A stretch of DNA of 64,000 nucleotides from Paenibacillus sp. CAA11 (GTDB taxonomy: Bacteria; Bacillota; Bacilli; Paenibacillales; Paenibacillaceae): assembly GCF_003060825.1 (NCBI RefSeq), contig NZ_CP028922.1, forward strand, positions 3,021,001-3,085,000, in the 5' to 3' direction. The first letter of the stretch is position 1; every line of letters starts with the position of its first letter. Under the pieces are notes generated by a model that saw only the letters and a list, made by a program, of their open reading frames with translations, ran no database searches and was not told the DNA's origin. Below, piece after piece: positions 1 through 8,501 of the stretch. The position numbers and the translations under genes were made by a program.

Positions 1-2
1 TG

Positions 3-821
3 TCTAAAAACAAAATGAACATCAAAGAGCTGGCAGAAGAACTTCAATTAAGCAGCCCTATTGTGATCAAACATATTAAGAAGCTTGAAGATGCCGGATT
101 GATCAAAACTGAGAAGGTACCCGGAAAATCAGGGCTGCAAAAAATTTCAATCCTAAAGGTAGATCATATTGAAATCAACTTTCCAAAGAAGATCTTTCAC
201 TCTTTCGCTTCCTATGAGACCTCAGTCCCAATCGGGCATTATACGGACTTTGACTTGCAGCCTACCTGTGGGCTGGCTACCGAGAAGGAGTTTATCGGCC
301 GAGTGGATGAACCCAAATATTTCATGGATCCTAAACGGGTAGATGCTGAAATATTATGGTTTACGAAAGGCTTTATCCAATACAACATCGCTAACTTTCT
401 GCAGCAAGAAGAGAAGCTGCAGCAGTTCGAGATCAGCCTGGAAATTTCTTCGGAATTTCCCTTCTCCAATGATGTCTGGCCATCGGATATTACCTTCTCC
501 TTGAACGGAATCGAGCTCGGCACCTGGACTAGTCCAGGAGATTTTGCCGATACCCGCGGGAAATTCACGCCTGATTGGTGGCCCCATAACATCAATCAAT
601 ACGGACTGCTTAAGACGATCCGCATCTTCAAGCACGGAACTTACATCGATGGCGACCAGATATCCGAAGTCTCTATTGATGACCTGGATACATCTTGCGA
701 CAGATGGACCTTCCGCATTGAGGTGAAGGAAGACGCCAAACATGTGGGCGGAGCCACCATTTTCGGGAAGAAATTCGGAAACCATGATCAAGATATTAAC
801 TTCAAATTGTATTACTTGTAG
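3..821 (+). CDS. HTH transcriptional regulator, 5' end outside window
   Basis: The reading frame is open from the window edge; the first ATG is at 15, but four in-frame codons precede it and no ribosome site is visible, so the gene probably starts upstream. The N-terminal 45 residues form a winged helix-turn-helix of ArsR type (ELAEELQLSSPIVIKHIKKLEDAGLI, split here only by my reading), which would bind DNA. The remaining 220 residues are a beta-rich, tryptophan-containing domain that I do not recognise as a known ligand-binding fold. The gene ends just before a strong hairpin. The target is unknown; ArsR-like membership is an inference from the HTH. Confidence 0.75.
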   Translation, partial: SKNKMNIKELAEELQLSSPIVIKHIKKLEDAGLIKTEKVPGKSGLQKISILKVDHIEINFPKKIFHSFASYETSVPIGHYTDFDLQPTCGLATEKEFIGRVDEPKYFMDPKRVDAEILWFTKGFIQYNIANFLQQEEKLQQFEISLEISSEFPFSNDVWPSDITFSLNGIELGTWTSPGDFADTRGKFTPDWWPHNINQYGLLKTIRIFKHGTYIDGDQISEVSIDDLDTSCDRWTFRIEVKEDAKHVGGATIFGKKFGNHDQDINFKLYYL

Positions 822-825
822 CAAA

Positions 826-868
826 AACTCGCGAGGCTTGCATGAACCGCAAGCCTCGCGAGTTTTTT
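826..868 (+). terminator. Rho-independent terminator
   Basis: A 15-bp near-perfect stem (AACTCGCGAGGCTTG with its complement, 9-nt loop) is followed by six T residues, five bases after the regulator stop codon. Confidence 0.9.
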
Positions 869-920
869 AGTTGAGTCCGGGTTATTTGTAATTCTATTAA
901 CGATGTACCCTAGCAACCTT

Positions 921-1343
921 CTAGAGATGTTTTGTTAAGATCATTTCAAGAGGCTGAGTGTCAAGGATCAGACATCCGGCATCCCGGTATCCAATTTTCC
1001 TGTAAAAATGCTGTGCCTCATCATCGGATTGTGTGGAAGTCATAACGAGCATATATCCTCTTTGACGCATAGCTGCTTCCCAATGGTATACAGCTTCCTT
1101 CCCCCCACCTTGTCCTCGGTACTCCTCATCGATCCATAACATATTCATAAACGGTATGTTATCCCAAAAATATCCGAATCTCATCCAACCGATGTTTTCC
1201 TGGTCAGCATTTTTAAAGATAAGAATCTCCTTCTCACGGATCTTCCTGCTCACCAGCGGCTCAGAAATATGTTGATCTCTCTCAATAATATACTCATAAT
1301 CTTGTTCCGTTGCCCACTCTATCTTCAACGCCATCCCCTCCAA
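921..1343 (-). CDS. GNAT family N-acetyltransferase
   Basis: A 140-residue protein with the GNAT acetyl-CoA-binding motif A at the RGQGGGKEAV segment, followed by a helix and the typical C-terminal HFYRKIGY motif. It should move an acetyl group from acetyl-CoA to an unknown amine. Two starts are possible: TTG at 1343, with an AGAGG site five bases upstream, or ATG at 1334, where GGAGGGG abuts the codon too closely. I prefer TTG. It lies downstream of the efflux gene on the same strand with a 71-bp gap, so it may be read from the same transcript. Confidence 0.8.
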   Translation of the reverse strand: MEGMALKIEWATEQDYEYIIERDQHISEPLVSRKIREKEILIFKNADQENIGWMRFGYFWDNIPFMNMLWIDEEYRGQGGGKEAVYHWEAAMRQRGYMLVMTSTQSDDEAQHFYRKIGYRDAGCLILDTQPLEMILTKHL

Positions 1344-1414
1344 ATATGCCTCTATTAAGAAGTGAAAAGGACTTATGATTTGCCCTACTCCGCTGATGAA
1401 TTGTCGTATCAGGA

Positions 1415-2788
1415 CTATGTGTCTGTAATCCGCTTAGCTCTTCTGACAGTAAACCAGAATACAGTTCCGCAGACCATGAGTACCCCAAGCAGTAGCAGTG
1501 CCAAATTGCTGTACAAATAAGCTCTAGGATCCGTTATGGTCGGAATTATTCGGAGGTCTAGCGAATGTTGCACGAGCATGCCGCCTACAACTGCGATACC
1601 GATCCCTTCAGCTAGGAAGCAGGCATAGTTCAAAAAGCCCATCCCTGAACCCGTCTCGTCAGAACCAAGCGCATCTGCCACCGTTGTTGAGATGACAGTC
1701 TTGACAAAGGAAAGGCCTCCAAAGATCAGAATTAAAGCACCGGAAATCAGCCATGGGCTACCATCTGTCAACAACGCAATAATCAAGAAACCTGCTCCTA
1801 ATAAGAATATACCAGTAACCAAGACAAAGCCTGCTCCCCGCCTGTCTACCCAATTACCGCCTGCAACCCCAAAAAGAATGACGCTGATCGTTCCGGGAAA
1901 TAAGACGCCACCCCCAATCAAACTGGTCGTCATCTGATACACTTCTCGCATCATATAGGGAACCATGGAAATAAATCCGGCAACGATTCCAAGGAGTATG
2001 CCGCCTAACAACACGCCGACAATGAACTTTCGCTTTTTGAATAAAGCGGGATCGATGAAAGGTTCCTTCACGCTACGTATCCGCCACGAAAACAACGCCA
2101 GCAAAATAATACTGGCGCTTCCATACAGCCAGTTATAATTCGTCATAAACAAGGAAAATGATACAATGCCCAGAACCAAAAGTCCTCCTCCAATAACATC
2201 AAGCGGCGCTTTTTTCGAAGGTGTGTCCGGAAGTGTTCTCATAAAGAACGGCAGTGTGACCAGCGTAATCATAGGCAGAACAAATAGATATGACCAATGC
2301 ACAAAGTCTGCGATCAATCCTCCCAGAACCGGACCGATCCCTTCTCCCAAGGCCACAGTCGAACCGATCAATCCGAAGGCTTTGCCCCGGTGCCGGTGAT
2401 CTACACAAGTGGCGACAATGACCACAATGAGCCCTGGAACGACGGAAGCGCCTACCCCTTGAATGAATCGAGCAAGCAGCAAACCCGGAAACCAGGTATG
2501 AAGCAATAGGCCCGCCATCGATCCACCGGCGTAAAGACACAGGCCAAAGCGCAACAATCGTTTCACACCGAACGCATCAGCTATTTTCCCATAGACCGCG
2601 GTTCCTGCCGCAAAAGAAAGCATAAAGCTTGTATTAACCCAATTCGCTGCAGACGGCTCAATTCCGAATTGGGCACTAATGTCCGGCAACGAAACATTAA
2701 ATACCGTCTCATTTAGCACGCTAAAAAATGCAAGAATGATGAGCCAAATCAAGAATTTTGGGAAAGCTCCCGCCACCTGTTGTTCCAT
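1415..2788 (-). CDS. Tet(L)/Tet(K)-type 14-segment MFS efflux transporter
   Basis: A 457-residue, very hydrophobic inner-membrane protein that would exchange protons for a tetracycline-metal complex. From memory it follows Tet(L) along its whole length: FFSVLNE near the N-terminus, NVSLPDI, ANWVNT, GTAVYGK, ARFIQG, RGKAFGLIGS, the antiporter motif C (GEGIGPVLGGLI), SMVPYMM and VDRRG. The length matches the usual Tet(L) size. Two features upstream fit this class: a 20-residue leader peptide and a hairpin hiding the ribosome site. The substrate is inferred; it could be a chromosomal relative with other or weak drug specificity. Confidence 0.85.
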   Translation of the reverse strand: MEQQVAGAFPKFLIWLIILAFFSVLNETVFNVSLPDISAQFGIEPSAANWVNTSFMLSFAAGTAVYGKIADAFGVKRLLRFGLCLYAGGSMAGLLLHTWFPGLLLARFIQGVGASVVPGLIVVIVATCVDHRHRGKAFGLIGSTVALGEGIGPVLGGLIADFVHWSYLFVLPMITLVTLPFFMRTLPDTPSKKAPLDVIGGGLLVLGIVSFSLFMTNYNWLYGSASIILLALFSWRIRSVKEPFIDPALFKKRKFIVGVLLGGILLGIVAGFISMVPYMMREVYQMTTSLIGGGVLFPGTISVILFGVAGGNWVDRRGAGFVLVTGIFLLGAGFLIIALLTDGSPWLISGALILIFGGLSFVKTVISTTVADALGSDETGSGMGFLNYACFLAEGIGIAVVGGMLVQHSLDLRIIPTITDPRAYLYSNLALLLLGVLMVCGTVFWFTVRRAKRITDT

Positions 2789-2798
2789 TCGTATAATA

Positions 2799-2818
2799 CC
2801 CCTTTATATCGTAAGGGG
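2799..2818 (-). promoter_or_regulatory. Hairpin hiding the efflux gene ribosome site
   Basis: In the mRNA, CCCCTT and AAGGGG pair around an 8-nt loop; AAGGGG is the ribosome site ten bases before the efflux ATG. A second AAAGGGG inside the leader coding region (2852-2858) could pair with the same CCCCTT and free the site. Confidence 0.8.
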
Positions 2819-2828
2819 AACATGCAGT

Positions 2829-2891
2829 TTATAGGGCCAGTGATGCGTGATCCCCTTTGTTTTGTGCCCAGTTTTTTGTATCGCACTTCAT
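2829..2891 (-). CDS. Tetracycline-resistance leader peptide (20 aa)
   Basis: The 20-codon frame encodes MKCDTKNWAQ then NKGDHASLAL, with a GGAGG site seven bases before the ATG. The known Tet(L)/Tet(K) leader peptide starts MKCNE, has 20 residues and ends SLTL; length, start and end agree here. Its role would be regulatory: ribosome stalling or resumption on the leader controls access to the next ribosome site 40 bases downstream. It is too short for ordinary ORF callers. The match to the known leader is from memory. Confidence 0.82.
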   Translation of the reverse strand: MKCDTKNWAQNKGDHASLAL

Positions 2892-2959
2892 TGTAACGCC
2901 TCCAATAATGTAGTTAATGACTTTGTTCCAACGCAATGATACCCTGCCTGAGAAAATAA

Positions 2960-2987
2960 ATCATAGTAAAAAATAATTTATAATCAA
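2960..2987 (-). promoter_or_regulatory. Sigma-A promoter of leader and efflux gene
   Basis: TTGATT and TATGAT separated by 16 bp on the minus strand; transcription would start near 2953 and run through the leader peptide. Confidence 0.7.
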
Positions 2988-3014
2988 TTATTGCTTGGCT
3001 TCTTCTTCATCAAG

Positions 3015-3569
3015 TTACCTACTTAAATTCACTATGCTTTGGATAACTGACTTAACCTCTGCGGAATCTTTAATGATAAATAAGTCATCAGCTTCTCCCT
3101 CTCTAGGATCGATGTTATGCCCAAGATCATACTCTGCATCTTGTCTACTTAGCACTTCCTTAAAATTCGAAGCAGTTCGGAAGATCGATTTACTGCGGCA
3201 ACTGTTACGAACACGTTCCTCCAAAATAGGGTTCGGAAGATCAAAATGAACAAGAACGCTTCTAAAACTTTTGCTATGAAAATAAACAAGCAGCTCTGAT
3301 CGATTTTTCAAATTAAGGTTTGAATTACTAAGGATAAGATGATAATTCGTCATCTGTACCGCATAATCTACTATGGTATTTGTAATGGCATATTTGATTA
3401 TGTTGGGTCCCTGCTCTGGACGTAGTGATTTATAGTGTGTATTAATGAATTCAGCATGATGATCTTGATCTATTACAACAGAATTCTTCAGTTGCTGTTC
3501 TAATTCTTTAGCAAATGTAGTTTTACCGCTGTGGGTCTTGCCCACGGTTATAATGGCGAGCCGTTTCAC
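3015..3569 (-). CDS. P-loop kinase-like ATP-binding protein
   Basis: A 184-residue soluble protein opening with a beta strand and a Walker A loop, GKTHSGKTT, at residues 10-18. Later segments (VVIDQDHH, LILSNSNLN, SVLVHFDLP) alternate strand and helix in the way of small-molecule kinases and zeta-toxin-like phosphotransferases. The phosphate acceptor cannot be told from sequence. It is monocistronic and convergent with nothing close; the 140-bp gap to the next gene holds that gene's promoter. Confidence 0.7.
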   Translation of the reverse strand: MKRLAIITVGKTHSGKTTFAKELEQQLKNSVVIDQDHHAEFINTHYKSLRPEQGPNIIKYAITNTIVDYAVQMTNYHLILSNSNLNLKNRSELLVYFHSKSFRSVLVHFDLPNPILEERVRNSCRSKSIFRTASNFKEVLSRQDAEYDLGHNIDPREGEADDLFIIKDSAEVKSVIQSIVNLSR

Positions 3570-3740
3570 AGCACACCTCCTTTAAAGAGACTTCAACCAA
3601 GATCACACAGTTTCGTTCTGATATGTCTCATATCATAATTCGACCGAACAGTATTTTATTCCATTTGGCTACCCCTTCTTCCTGTAGCACATTCGTAATT
3701 TTACAATCCGGTGGCACAACGATCTTCGTCTTACCATGAC

Positions 3741-3769
3741 TTGACAAAAGAGGTTTATCACAATAAACT
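3741..3769 (+). promoter_or_regulatory. Sigma-A promoter of the BlaI-like operon
   Basis: TTGACA and TAAACT with a 17-bp spacer, 22 bp upstream of the regulator start. I could not settle a BlaI-type operator in it. Confidence 0.7.
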
Positions 3770-3791
3770 TCGTGTAGCAGGGAGCGATCAC

Positions 3792-4151
3792 ATGGAAAGC
3801 TACAAATTGTTCGATGCCGAATACAAATTTGCATGCCTGATTTGGGATCATGAACCCATTAATTCCACAGATCTTGTTAAACTGAGCCAGGCCAATCTGG
3901 GTTGGAAAAAGTCCACGACGTATACCGTATTAAGAAAACTGTGTGAACGGGGAATTCTTAAAAATGAGAAAGCAACGGTCACGGCTATTGTTAAGCGGGA
4001 AGATGCTCAGAAATATGAAAGTCAGACGGTTGTTGAAAAAGCATTCAACGGGTCGCTGCCGCAGTTCTTAACCGCATTTTTAGGAGAGAAGAAGCTGTCA
4101 GAGAAGGAAGCGGAAGAATTAAAGCGGATTATTGAGGAGGCGACCCAATGA
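3792..4151 (+). CDS. BlaI/MecI/CopY family repressor
   Basis: A 119-residue protein starting at ATG 3792 with an AGGGAG site seven bases upstream; the longer open frame from 3711 overlaps the promoter and is not used. Residues 1-75 are a winged helix of the BlaI kind (WDHEP, GWKKSTTYTVLRKLCERGIL); the C-terminal half is the helical dimerisation and cleavage-control region. It would repress its own operon until the partner sensor protease acts. Its stop overlaps the next start (ATGA), so both are co-translated. Confidence 0.88.
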   Translation: MESYKLFDAEYKFACLIWDHEPINSTDLVKLSQANLGWKKSTTYTVLRKLCERGILKNEKATVTAIVKREDAQKYESQTVVEKAFNGSLPQFLTAFLGEKKLSEKEAEELKRIIEEATQ

Positions 4152-5623
4152 CGAGTCTGTTTCTTACAATTCTTAATATGAGCATTACGGCAAGCTATGT
4201 CGCCCTTGCGGTGATTTTGGCGAGATTTCTACTTAGGCGTGCCCCTAAAATATTCAGCTATATTTTATGGTCGGCCGTCATCATCAGACTGGTGATCCCC
4301 GTGAGCTTCACCTCAAGCTTCAGCATATTAAGGTGGGTGCAGCCAGAGTACCAAGCTCAGACAAACACAAGTTCCATAGAGTTCGTATCGAAAGACATGG
4401 AGATCTTGAAAAATCCGGTCGTAGACCATGGAGTTCGGGAAATCACCCGCTTGATCCATTCTTCCCTTCCGGGCACTCCCCCAATAGCAAGTGCAAATTT
4501 ACTGCAGATCATCCTGTGGATTGGAACGATCATCTGGATCGCCGGCGCTGCCTTACTCCTTCTTTACAGTATTATCTCATATCTGAAAATTATGGCTAGA
4601 ATCCGAACGGCAACGCTCGTTAAGGATCATATTTTTGAGACCGATCAAATTACAACTCCGTTTGTCTTCGGATTCCTGAGACCAAGAATCTACATTCCCA
4701 CCGGCATGCATGAGCAAGAGCTATCTTACATTTTATTGCATGAAGAGACTCATATCCGAAGACGTGATTACTTGATTAAGCCTTTTGCATTCATACTCCT
4801 AATCATCCATTGGTTTAATCCTTTAATGTGGCTGTCTTATGCGCTGATGTGCAAAGATATGGAGATGTCCTGTGATGAGCGTGTCGTGAGCAGAATGGGC
4901 GAACAGATTAAGGGCAGCTACTCTAAGACCCTGCTTTCCCTGTCATTAAGCAGAGGCCGGTTCATCTCCGGCAGCCCGCTTGCTTTTGGAGAGAGCAATG
5001 TTAAGGCCAGGATTCGGAATGTTCTCTCTTATCGCAAGCCCTCTTCCTGGATGCTTGTAAGCTCCATTCTGCTTATTGCCGTCTTCGCCGTTGGGTGTAC
5101 GACCAATCCTAATTCTAAGACTATATCTCTAGAGCCTTCTAAGCAGCCTCTCTATTCCGGCTACAATATGGAAACGCTAATGAAGAACAAGACCCTTTAT
5201 GTAGGTAATCATATCAAAGTAGGGGGGCTTATTGGCGGAATGCCAAGACCTGAAGGACTCGAAGCTAAAGGGCTTGAACTCCAGACAACTAAGCAGCCCT
5301 ATGGAGTCATTGTCCATTATTTAATGAACGACTCAGCGGAAGTGATGAAGGAAGGGGCACCCAACGTTGAGGCTTTTTACCGTAACGCCATTCTGCTCCT
5401 GAGCCTGATTGATAATGTGGGTTATATTACTTATTCCATGGTTGACCATACCGGCAGGCTGAACGGAGAGACGTATAACTGTACTTTCACAAGAGAGCAA
5501 GCCGAGCAATTCCTTGGAGAAGATGTCCGGCGCTATGCCGATGATGAAGCAAGCCTGCGGAAGTTGATCGATCGGTTAAATAACCAGTCCTTCAATGTGG
5601 CAAACTCTGCTTCTTCACTCTAA
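4148..5623 (+). CDS. BlaR1-like M56 sensor metallopeptidase with DUF4825-like tail
   Basis: A 491-residue membrane protein. The N-terminal 300 residues hold four hydrophobic segments and the M56 zinc motif HEETH near residue 197, followed by the second motif around MEMSCDERVV. After a further transmembrane segment (near residue 300, with a lipobox-like VGCTT) comes an extracellular domain starting SGYNMETLMKNKT that resembles DUF4825 and not a penicillin-binding domain. It would sense a signal at the cell surface and cause loss of the adjacent repressor. No beta-lactamase gene is nearby, so the inducer is unknown. Confidence 0.85.
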   Translation: MTSLFLTILNMSITASYVALAVILARFLLRRAPKIFSYILWSAVIIRLVIPVSFTSSFSILRWVQPEYQAQTNTSSIEFVSKDMEILKNPVVDHGVREITRLIHSSLPGTPPIASANLLQIILWIGTIIWIAGAALLLLYSIISYLKIMARIRTATLVKDHIFETDQITTPFVFGFLRPRIYIPTGMHEQELSYILLHEETHIRRRDYLIKPFAFILLIIHWFNPLMWLSYALMCKDMEMSCDERVVSRMGEQIKGSYSKTLLSLSLSRGRFISGSPLAFGESNVKARIRNVLSYRKPSSWMLVSSILLIAVFAVGCTTNPNSKTISLEPSKQPLYSGYNMETLMKNKTLYVGNHIKVGGLIGGMPRPEGLEAKGLELQTTKQPYGVIVHYLMNDSAEVMKEGAPNVEAFYRNAILLLSLIDNVGYITYSMVDHTGRLNGETYNCTFTREQAEQFLGEDVRRYADDEASLRKLIDRLNNQSFNVANSASSL

Positions 5624-5636
5624 AGCCATAAACACT

Positions 5637-5682
5637 AAAGAACCCGAGCAACGGAGTGCTTATTCTCCTGCCCGGGTTCTTT
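5637..5682 (+). terminator. Rho-independent terminator
   Basis: AAAGAACCCG pairs with CGGGTTCTTT 25 bases downstream; it closes the repressor/sensor operon. Confidence 0.8.
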
Positions 5683-5705
5683 AATACAATACCTATTATC
5701 TGATT

Positions 5706-6026
5706 TCAATTGTTAGCCTCTTTAATATACTTAACCAATTGCATAGCTTCACCCAAGGAACGATCCATCGAAATAGCGAATTCACCCGATGTAAAAACAC
5801 TGGATACTCCGGGTGAAACCACTAATTCACCATTATAATATATTGGAAGTTCTTCCCCTAACACCTTTTGAGTAATGTATTTTAGTTTCTCTTTATCCTT
5901 GAACTGTCCTGCGACACTGTACCCCCCATCCCTGTCCACCACGACCTTAAATGAATCTTTATCAAGATCGGATCCGGTTGCTAATACATTTCTGTCTTTA
6001 TCTTCAAACGTTAAACCATCTTCCTC
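5706..6026 (-). pseudogene. 5'-truncated gene, SecD P1-like fragment
   Basis: The frame is open from just after the GNAT stop at 6027 to a stop at 5706, but has no ATG, GTG or TTG near a ribosome site; the first GTG is at 5942, mid-domain. An AGGAGG at the GNAT stop leads only to ATG-GTT-TAA. The readable product (ATGSDLDKDSFKV, YYNGELVVSPGVSSVF) recalls the beta head of SecD P1 domains. I read it as a 5'-deleted remnant; the family call is tentative. Confidence 0.45.
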
Positions 6027-6542
6027 CTAGCTTGAGTGTCTTCGTGATACTCCAATAGATAAATGATAGAACTTCTTATCAACGGGCATTATAGGGAATT
6101 CTGTTGGCAAAGCTTCCTCCGAAATCTCTTTAAAATTGTTTTTCTCATAAAACCTATGCGCAGCTTTAAATTGTAGGGTTGTCCCTAAATATATATTCTC
6201 GATATTCTTCGATTCCGCCCAGTTTACGGCATGCTTCAATAATAATGCTCCTGTATTCCACTTACTCCCTCTATATTCTTGTGCGACAAACATTTTTCTT
6301 AATGCGAGATTCCCTCGGCCGATATCTAATAAGGCTATAGTTCCTACGACAACTCCTTCAACTAATGCAATCCAAAAATTTCCTATACCCTGCTGATAGA
6401 CCCCTGGTATATCAAGTAGATCCGGTTGATCATCCTTGGTGATCGGTACATCATATTCTACCTGTTGTATGTGCAAAATTAAGTTCAGGACCCCATCCTG
6501 ATTCGATTGTGAAAATTCCTGAATTGTCAGTTCTTTGCTCAT
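6027..6542 (-). CDS. GNAT family N-acetyltransferase
   Basis: A 171-residue acetyltransferase with the motif LRKMFVAQEYRGSKWNTGALLLKHA (motif A, here written as read across residues 82-106) and the C-terminal HRFYEKNNF. AAAGGA lies six bases before the ATG. The usual Q/R-x-x-G-x-G/A loop is degenerate (RGSKWNTG), but this variant occurs in the family. Substrate unknown. The start overlaps the end of a degraded upstream frame (ATGA). Confidence 0.8.
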   Translation of the reverse strand: MSKELTIQEFSQSNQDGVLNLILHIQQVEYDVPITKDDQPDLLDIPGVYQQGIGNFWIALVEGVVVGTIALLDIGRGNLALRKMFVAQEYRGSKWNTGALLLKHAVNWAESKNIENIYLGTTLQFKAAHRFYEKNNFKEISEEALPTEFPIMPVDKKFYHLSIGVSRRHSS

Positions 6543-6675
6543 AGAGTTCCTTTCTTTTGCTCTTCTTCAATGATTCCCATTTGAATGTCTCTAATTATAT
6601 GATCGTTAAGCTCAGCACAGCGTTGATCCGTACAAATGCAGTGCCCTTGGCGTCCCGATTAGCATAGATATCCTG

Positions 6676-6834
6676 TTAGGTTATTAGTAATTCTGGAATA
6701 TTCGCAGTATCCCATTTACCTAAGCCCCCAACAGGTCTATACACCGTCTTCTTCACGTTGTTATCAAATGTTTCTGCAACTAGAATTTGATCATCTCTTC
6801 GAATCAGACATAAAGAAACGATTCCAATTTTCAT
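6676..6834 (-). pseudogene. NUDIX hydrolase N-terminal stub (52 aa)
   Basis: A good ribosome site (GGAGGG, seven bases) leads into MKIGIVSLCLIRRDDQILVA and then ETFDNN and YRPVGGLG, the usual first strands of a NUDIX domain. The frame stops before any NUDIX box (GX5EX7REUXEEXGU), so the enzyme cannot be active. The 130 bp downstream contain a second broken frame with paired cysteines running into the GNAT start. Probably a deletion scar. Confidence 0.55.
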
Positions 6835-6858
6835 TATATCCCTCCTTTAACTTCTACC

Positions 6859-7602
6859 TCATAAGCTTCTTAAGTAGTCTGTTGTCCCTGTCATTTCTGA
6901 CCATCTGGCTGAGAGGAATTTCGCATAGTTTAGTGGGCTAATTCCATATGTCCCCAGAGAATGACCGTCGTTAATTTCCACCAATTTCATTCTGCCTTCT
7001 TGATCCAGTCCAAAATCCATACCATAAGCCGCCGGAGCATCCCTAAAATCCTTAACAGCACTTGTTACCACACTTAAATCCAGCTTAGAGTCCCAGGCTC
7101 CCTTATAATACCGAATGTCTAGGATCTCTCCGTATCGTATAAAACAACGCCATTCTGTCTTAAAATCAACAATTTCCGAACACCAAATATTCGTATCCTG
7201 ATGTTCTTCAACTAAGCCTATAAAATCTTTATATTCTTTCACAACGATTCCAGCAAATTTCTTGGTGACATCTTTGGGCTTAATAAAGACATTCCAATTC
7301 TGTTTATTCTCAAACAGCTCTTGAACCGTTGTAGCCCATATTTTTCTGCCAAAATAAGCAGATAAGGATGACGGGTAATCGATTTCTCCCTGCCCTCTGT
7401 CTAATCCTAATGATTCAAGGCGTCCGCGCACATTACCAATTCCACCAACCACTACATCTTCCGGGTCATTTCCTTCAATCTCTGCAAGGTCATAAAACTT
7501 AACGGTCTCCCAGCCTAATAAACTAAAGCCCTCATTAGCGATGAAGGCATTTACATTGTAGAAGTCCCCATTTTTATTGGTTTGGATATAGGCTCTCATC
7601 AC
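6859..7602 (-). CDS. ATP-grasp domain protein
   Basis: A 247-residue soluble protein with an ATP-grasp layout: an N-terminal lobe, a central lysine segment (NWNVFIKPKDVTKKFAG), a catalytic-lobe arginine in ETEWRCFIRYGE-like sequence at about residue 150, and the metal-binding VEINDGHSLG near the C-terminus. It resembles the DUF4343 group, probably a ligase joining a carboxyl to an amine at ATP cost. The substrate is unknown. It follows the DMP19-like gene by 30 bp on the same strand, so the two are likely co-transcribed. Confidence 0.75.
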   Translation of the reverse strand: MMRAYIQTNKNGDFYNVNAFIANEGFSLLGWETVKFYDLAEIEGNDPEDVVVGGIGNVRGRLESLGLDRGQGEIDYPSSLSAYFGRKIWATTVQELFENKQNWNVFIKPKDVTKKFAGIVVKEYKDFIGLVEEHQDTNIWCSEIVDFKTEWRCFIRYGEILDIRYYKGAWDSKLDLSVVTSAVKDFRDAPAAYGMDFGLDQEGRMKLVEINDGHSLGTYGISPLNYAKFLSARWSEMTGTTDYLRSL

Positions 7603-7632
7603 TTACACCTCCTGCGTTAGAGAAACAATCGG

Positions 7633-8196
7633 TTATACAATCCGCTTTATATCCTTGATTAATTCATCTTGGTTAATTTCGACATATTGAAACAGCGCAT
7701 CAAATAAATCCTCATCATCACGATATAAATACAGCTGCTCTGCTTCTTTCTCCACCAGCATTAGAACATGGCGAATGTCATCTCCGTGAGTCTTAGAAGA
7801 ATAACTAACTTGATTCACAGTCAAATGGTTCATATTTCCTCTTAGTTTTTCGGTGCAGATCCCGTGTTCTTCTAGCACTTCCTTGATGCTAATCATAATA
7901 GCCTGGTCTTTAGTTTGTTGAATGTTCCCTAGAGCTTTTATGGTTTCATTCAAATAGCACCCGCTTGTGTTCTCCAAAAAACCTACAATTCCGTTCATAC
8001 TTAATTCCGTATCAAAGTCAATCAACAGTAAGATGTCTCTCAACACCTCAGGCAAAGCACCTATGTTCTCTCTTATACTACTAAAATCACTATGATACAT
8101 ATTAAGCGCAATATGCCCCACAATCTCCTCACTAGACATGCGGGATAGCTCATCCGCTGAGATCAATCTATTTATGGAATGTTTTATATGGTTCAT
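7633..8196 (-). CDS. DMP19/DUF4375-like protein
   Basis: A 187-residue, mostly helical soluble protein. The central part (LIDFDTELSMNGIVGFLENTSG, read over residues 53-74) matches the DMP19 signature of an asparagine-glycine step followed by an aromatic helix. Function is not known for this family in Firmicutes. It heads a probable two-gene transcript with the ATP-grasp gene. Confidence 0.6.
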   Translation of the reverse strand: MNHIKHSINRLISADELSRMSSEEIVGHIALNMYHSDFSSIRENIGALPEVLRDILLLIDFDTELSMNGIVGFLENTSGCYLNETIKALGNIQQTKDQAIMISIKEVLEEHGICTEKLRGNMNHLTVNQVSYSSKTHGDDIRHVLMLVEKEAEQLYLYRDDEDLFDALFQYVEINQDELIKDIKRIV

Positions 8197-8233
8197 TCTT
8201 ATATCCTCTATACTTGAAAAATTATTATGGATT

Positions 8234-8270
8234 CTAAAAGAAATAGACCGCCATAACTAGGTAACGGTCT
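8234..8270 (-). terminator. Hairpin with T-rich tail on minus strand
   Basis: AGACCG and CGGTCT pair; the minus-strand product continues ATTTCTTTT. It follows a 20-codon remnant (stop at 8400) that ends in TTWKYVP and has no start. The rest of 8197-8460 holds nothing else I can support. Confidence 0.5.
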
Positions 8271-8460
8271 GCTCTCTGGCCTAACTTTCAGCGGCCGGCT
8301 GCTCCTTATGCATGTATTGTGCTTTAAAGTTAGTATGCAACACAGTCCTTATCTGTTCTTGCCCCAGTATAACTCAATCTATTACGCCCTCACAGAGTCC
8401 TAAGGTACATATTTCCACGTAGTATAGTGCTCCTCTTGCTCCCAAGTGATCTCCCAGACA

Positions 8461-8493
8461 AAAGAAAGAGACAGCCCTCACGAGGGTCTGTCT
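8461..8493 (-). terminator. Terminator of the pentapeptide-repeat gene
   Basis: AGACAGCCCTC pairs with GAGGGTCTGTCT and is followed on the minus strand by CTTTCTTTT, nine bases after the stop codon. Confidence 0.85.
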
Positions 8494-8501
8494 TAGTCAC
8501 T

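Noticed and set aside
8400-8461. A short C-terminal protein remnant ending TTWKYVP
   Set aside because: Only 20 codons, no start; too little to assign or list as a gene.
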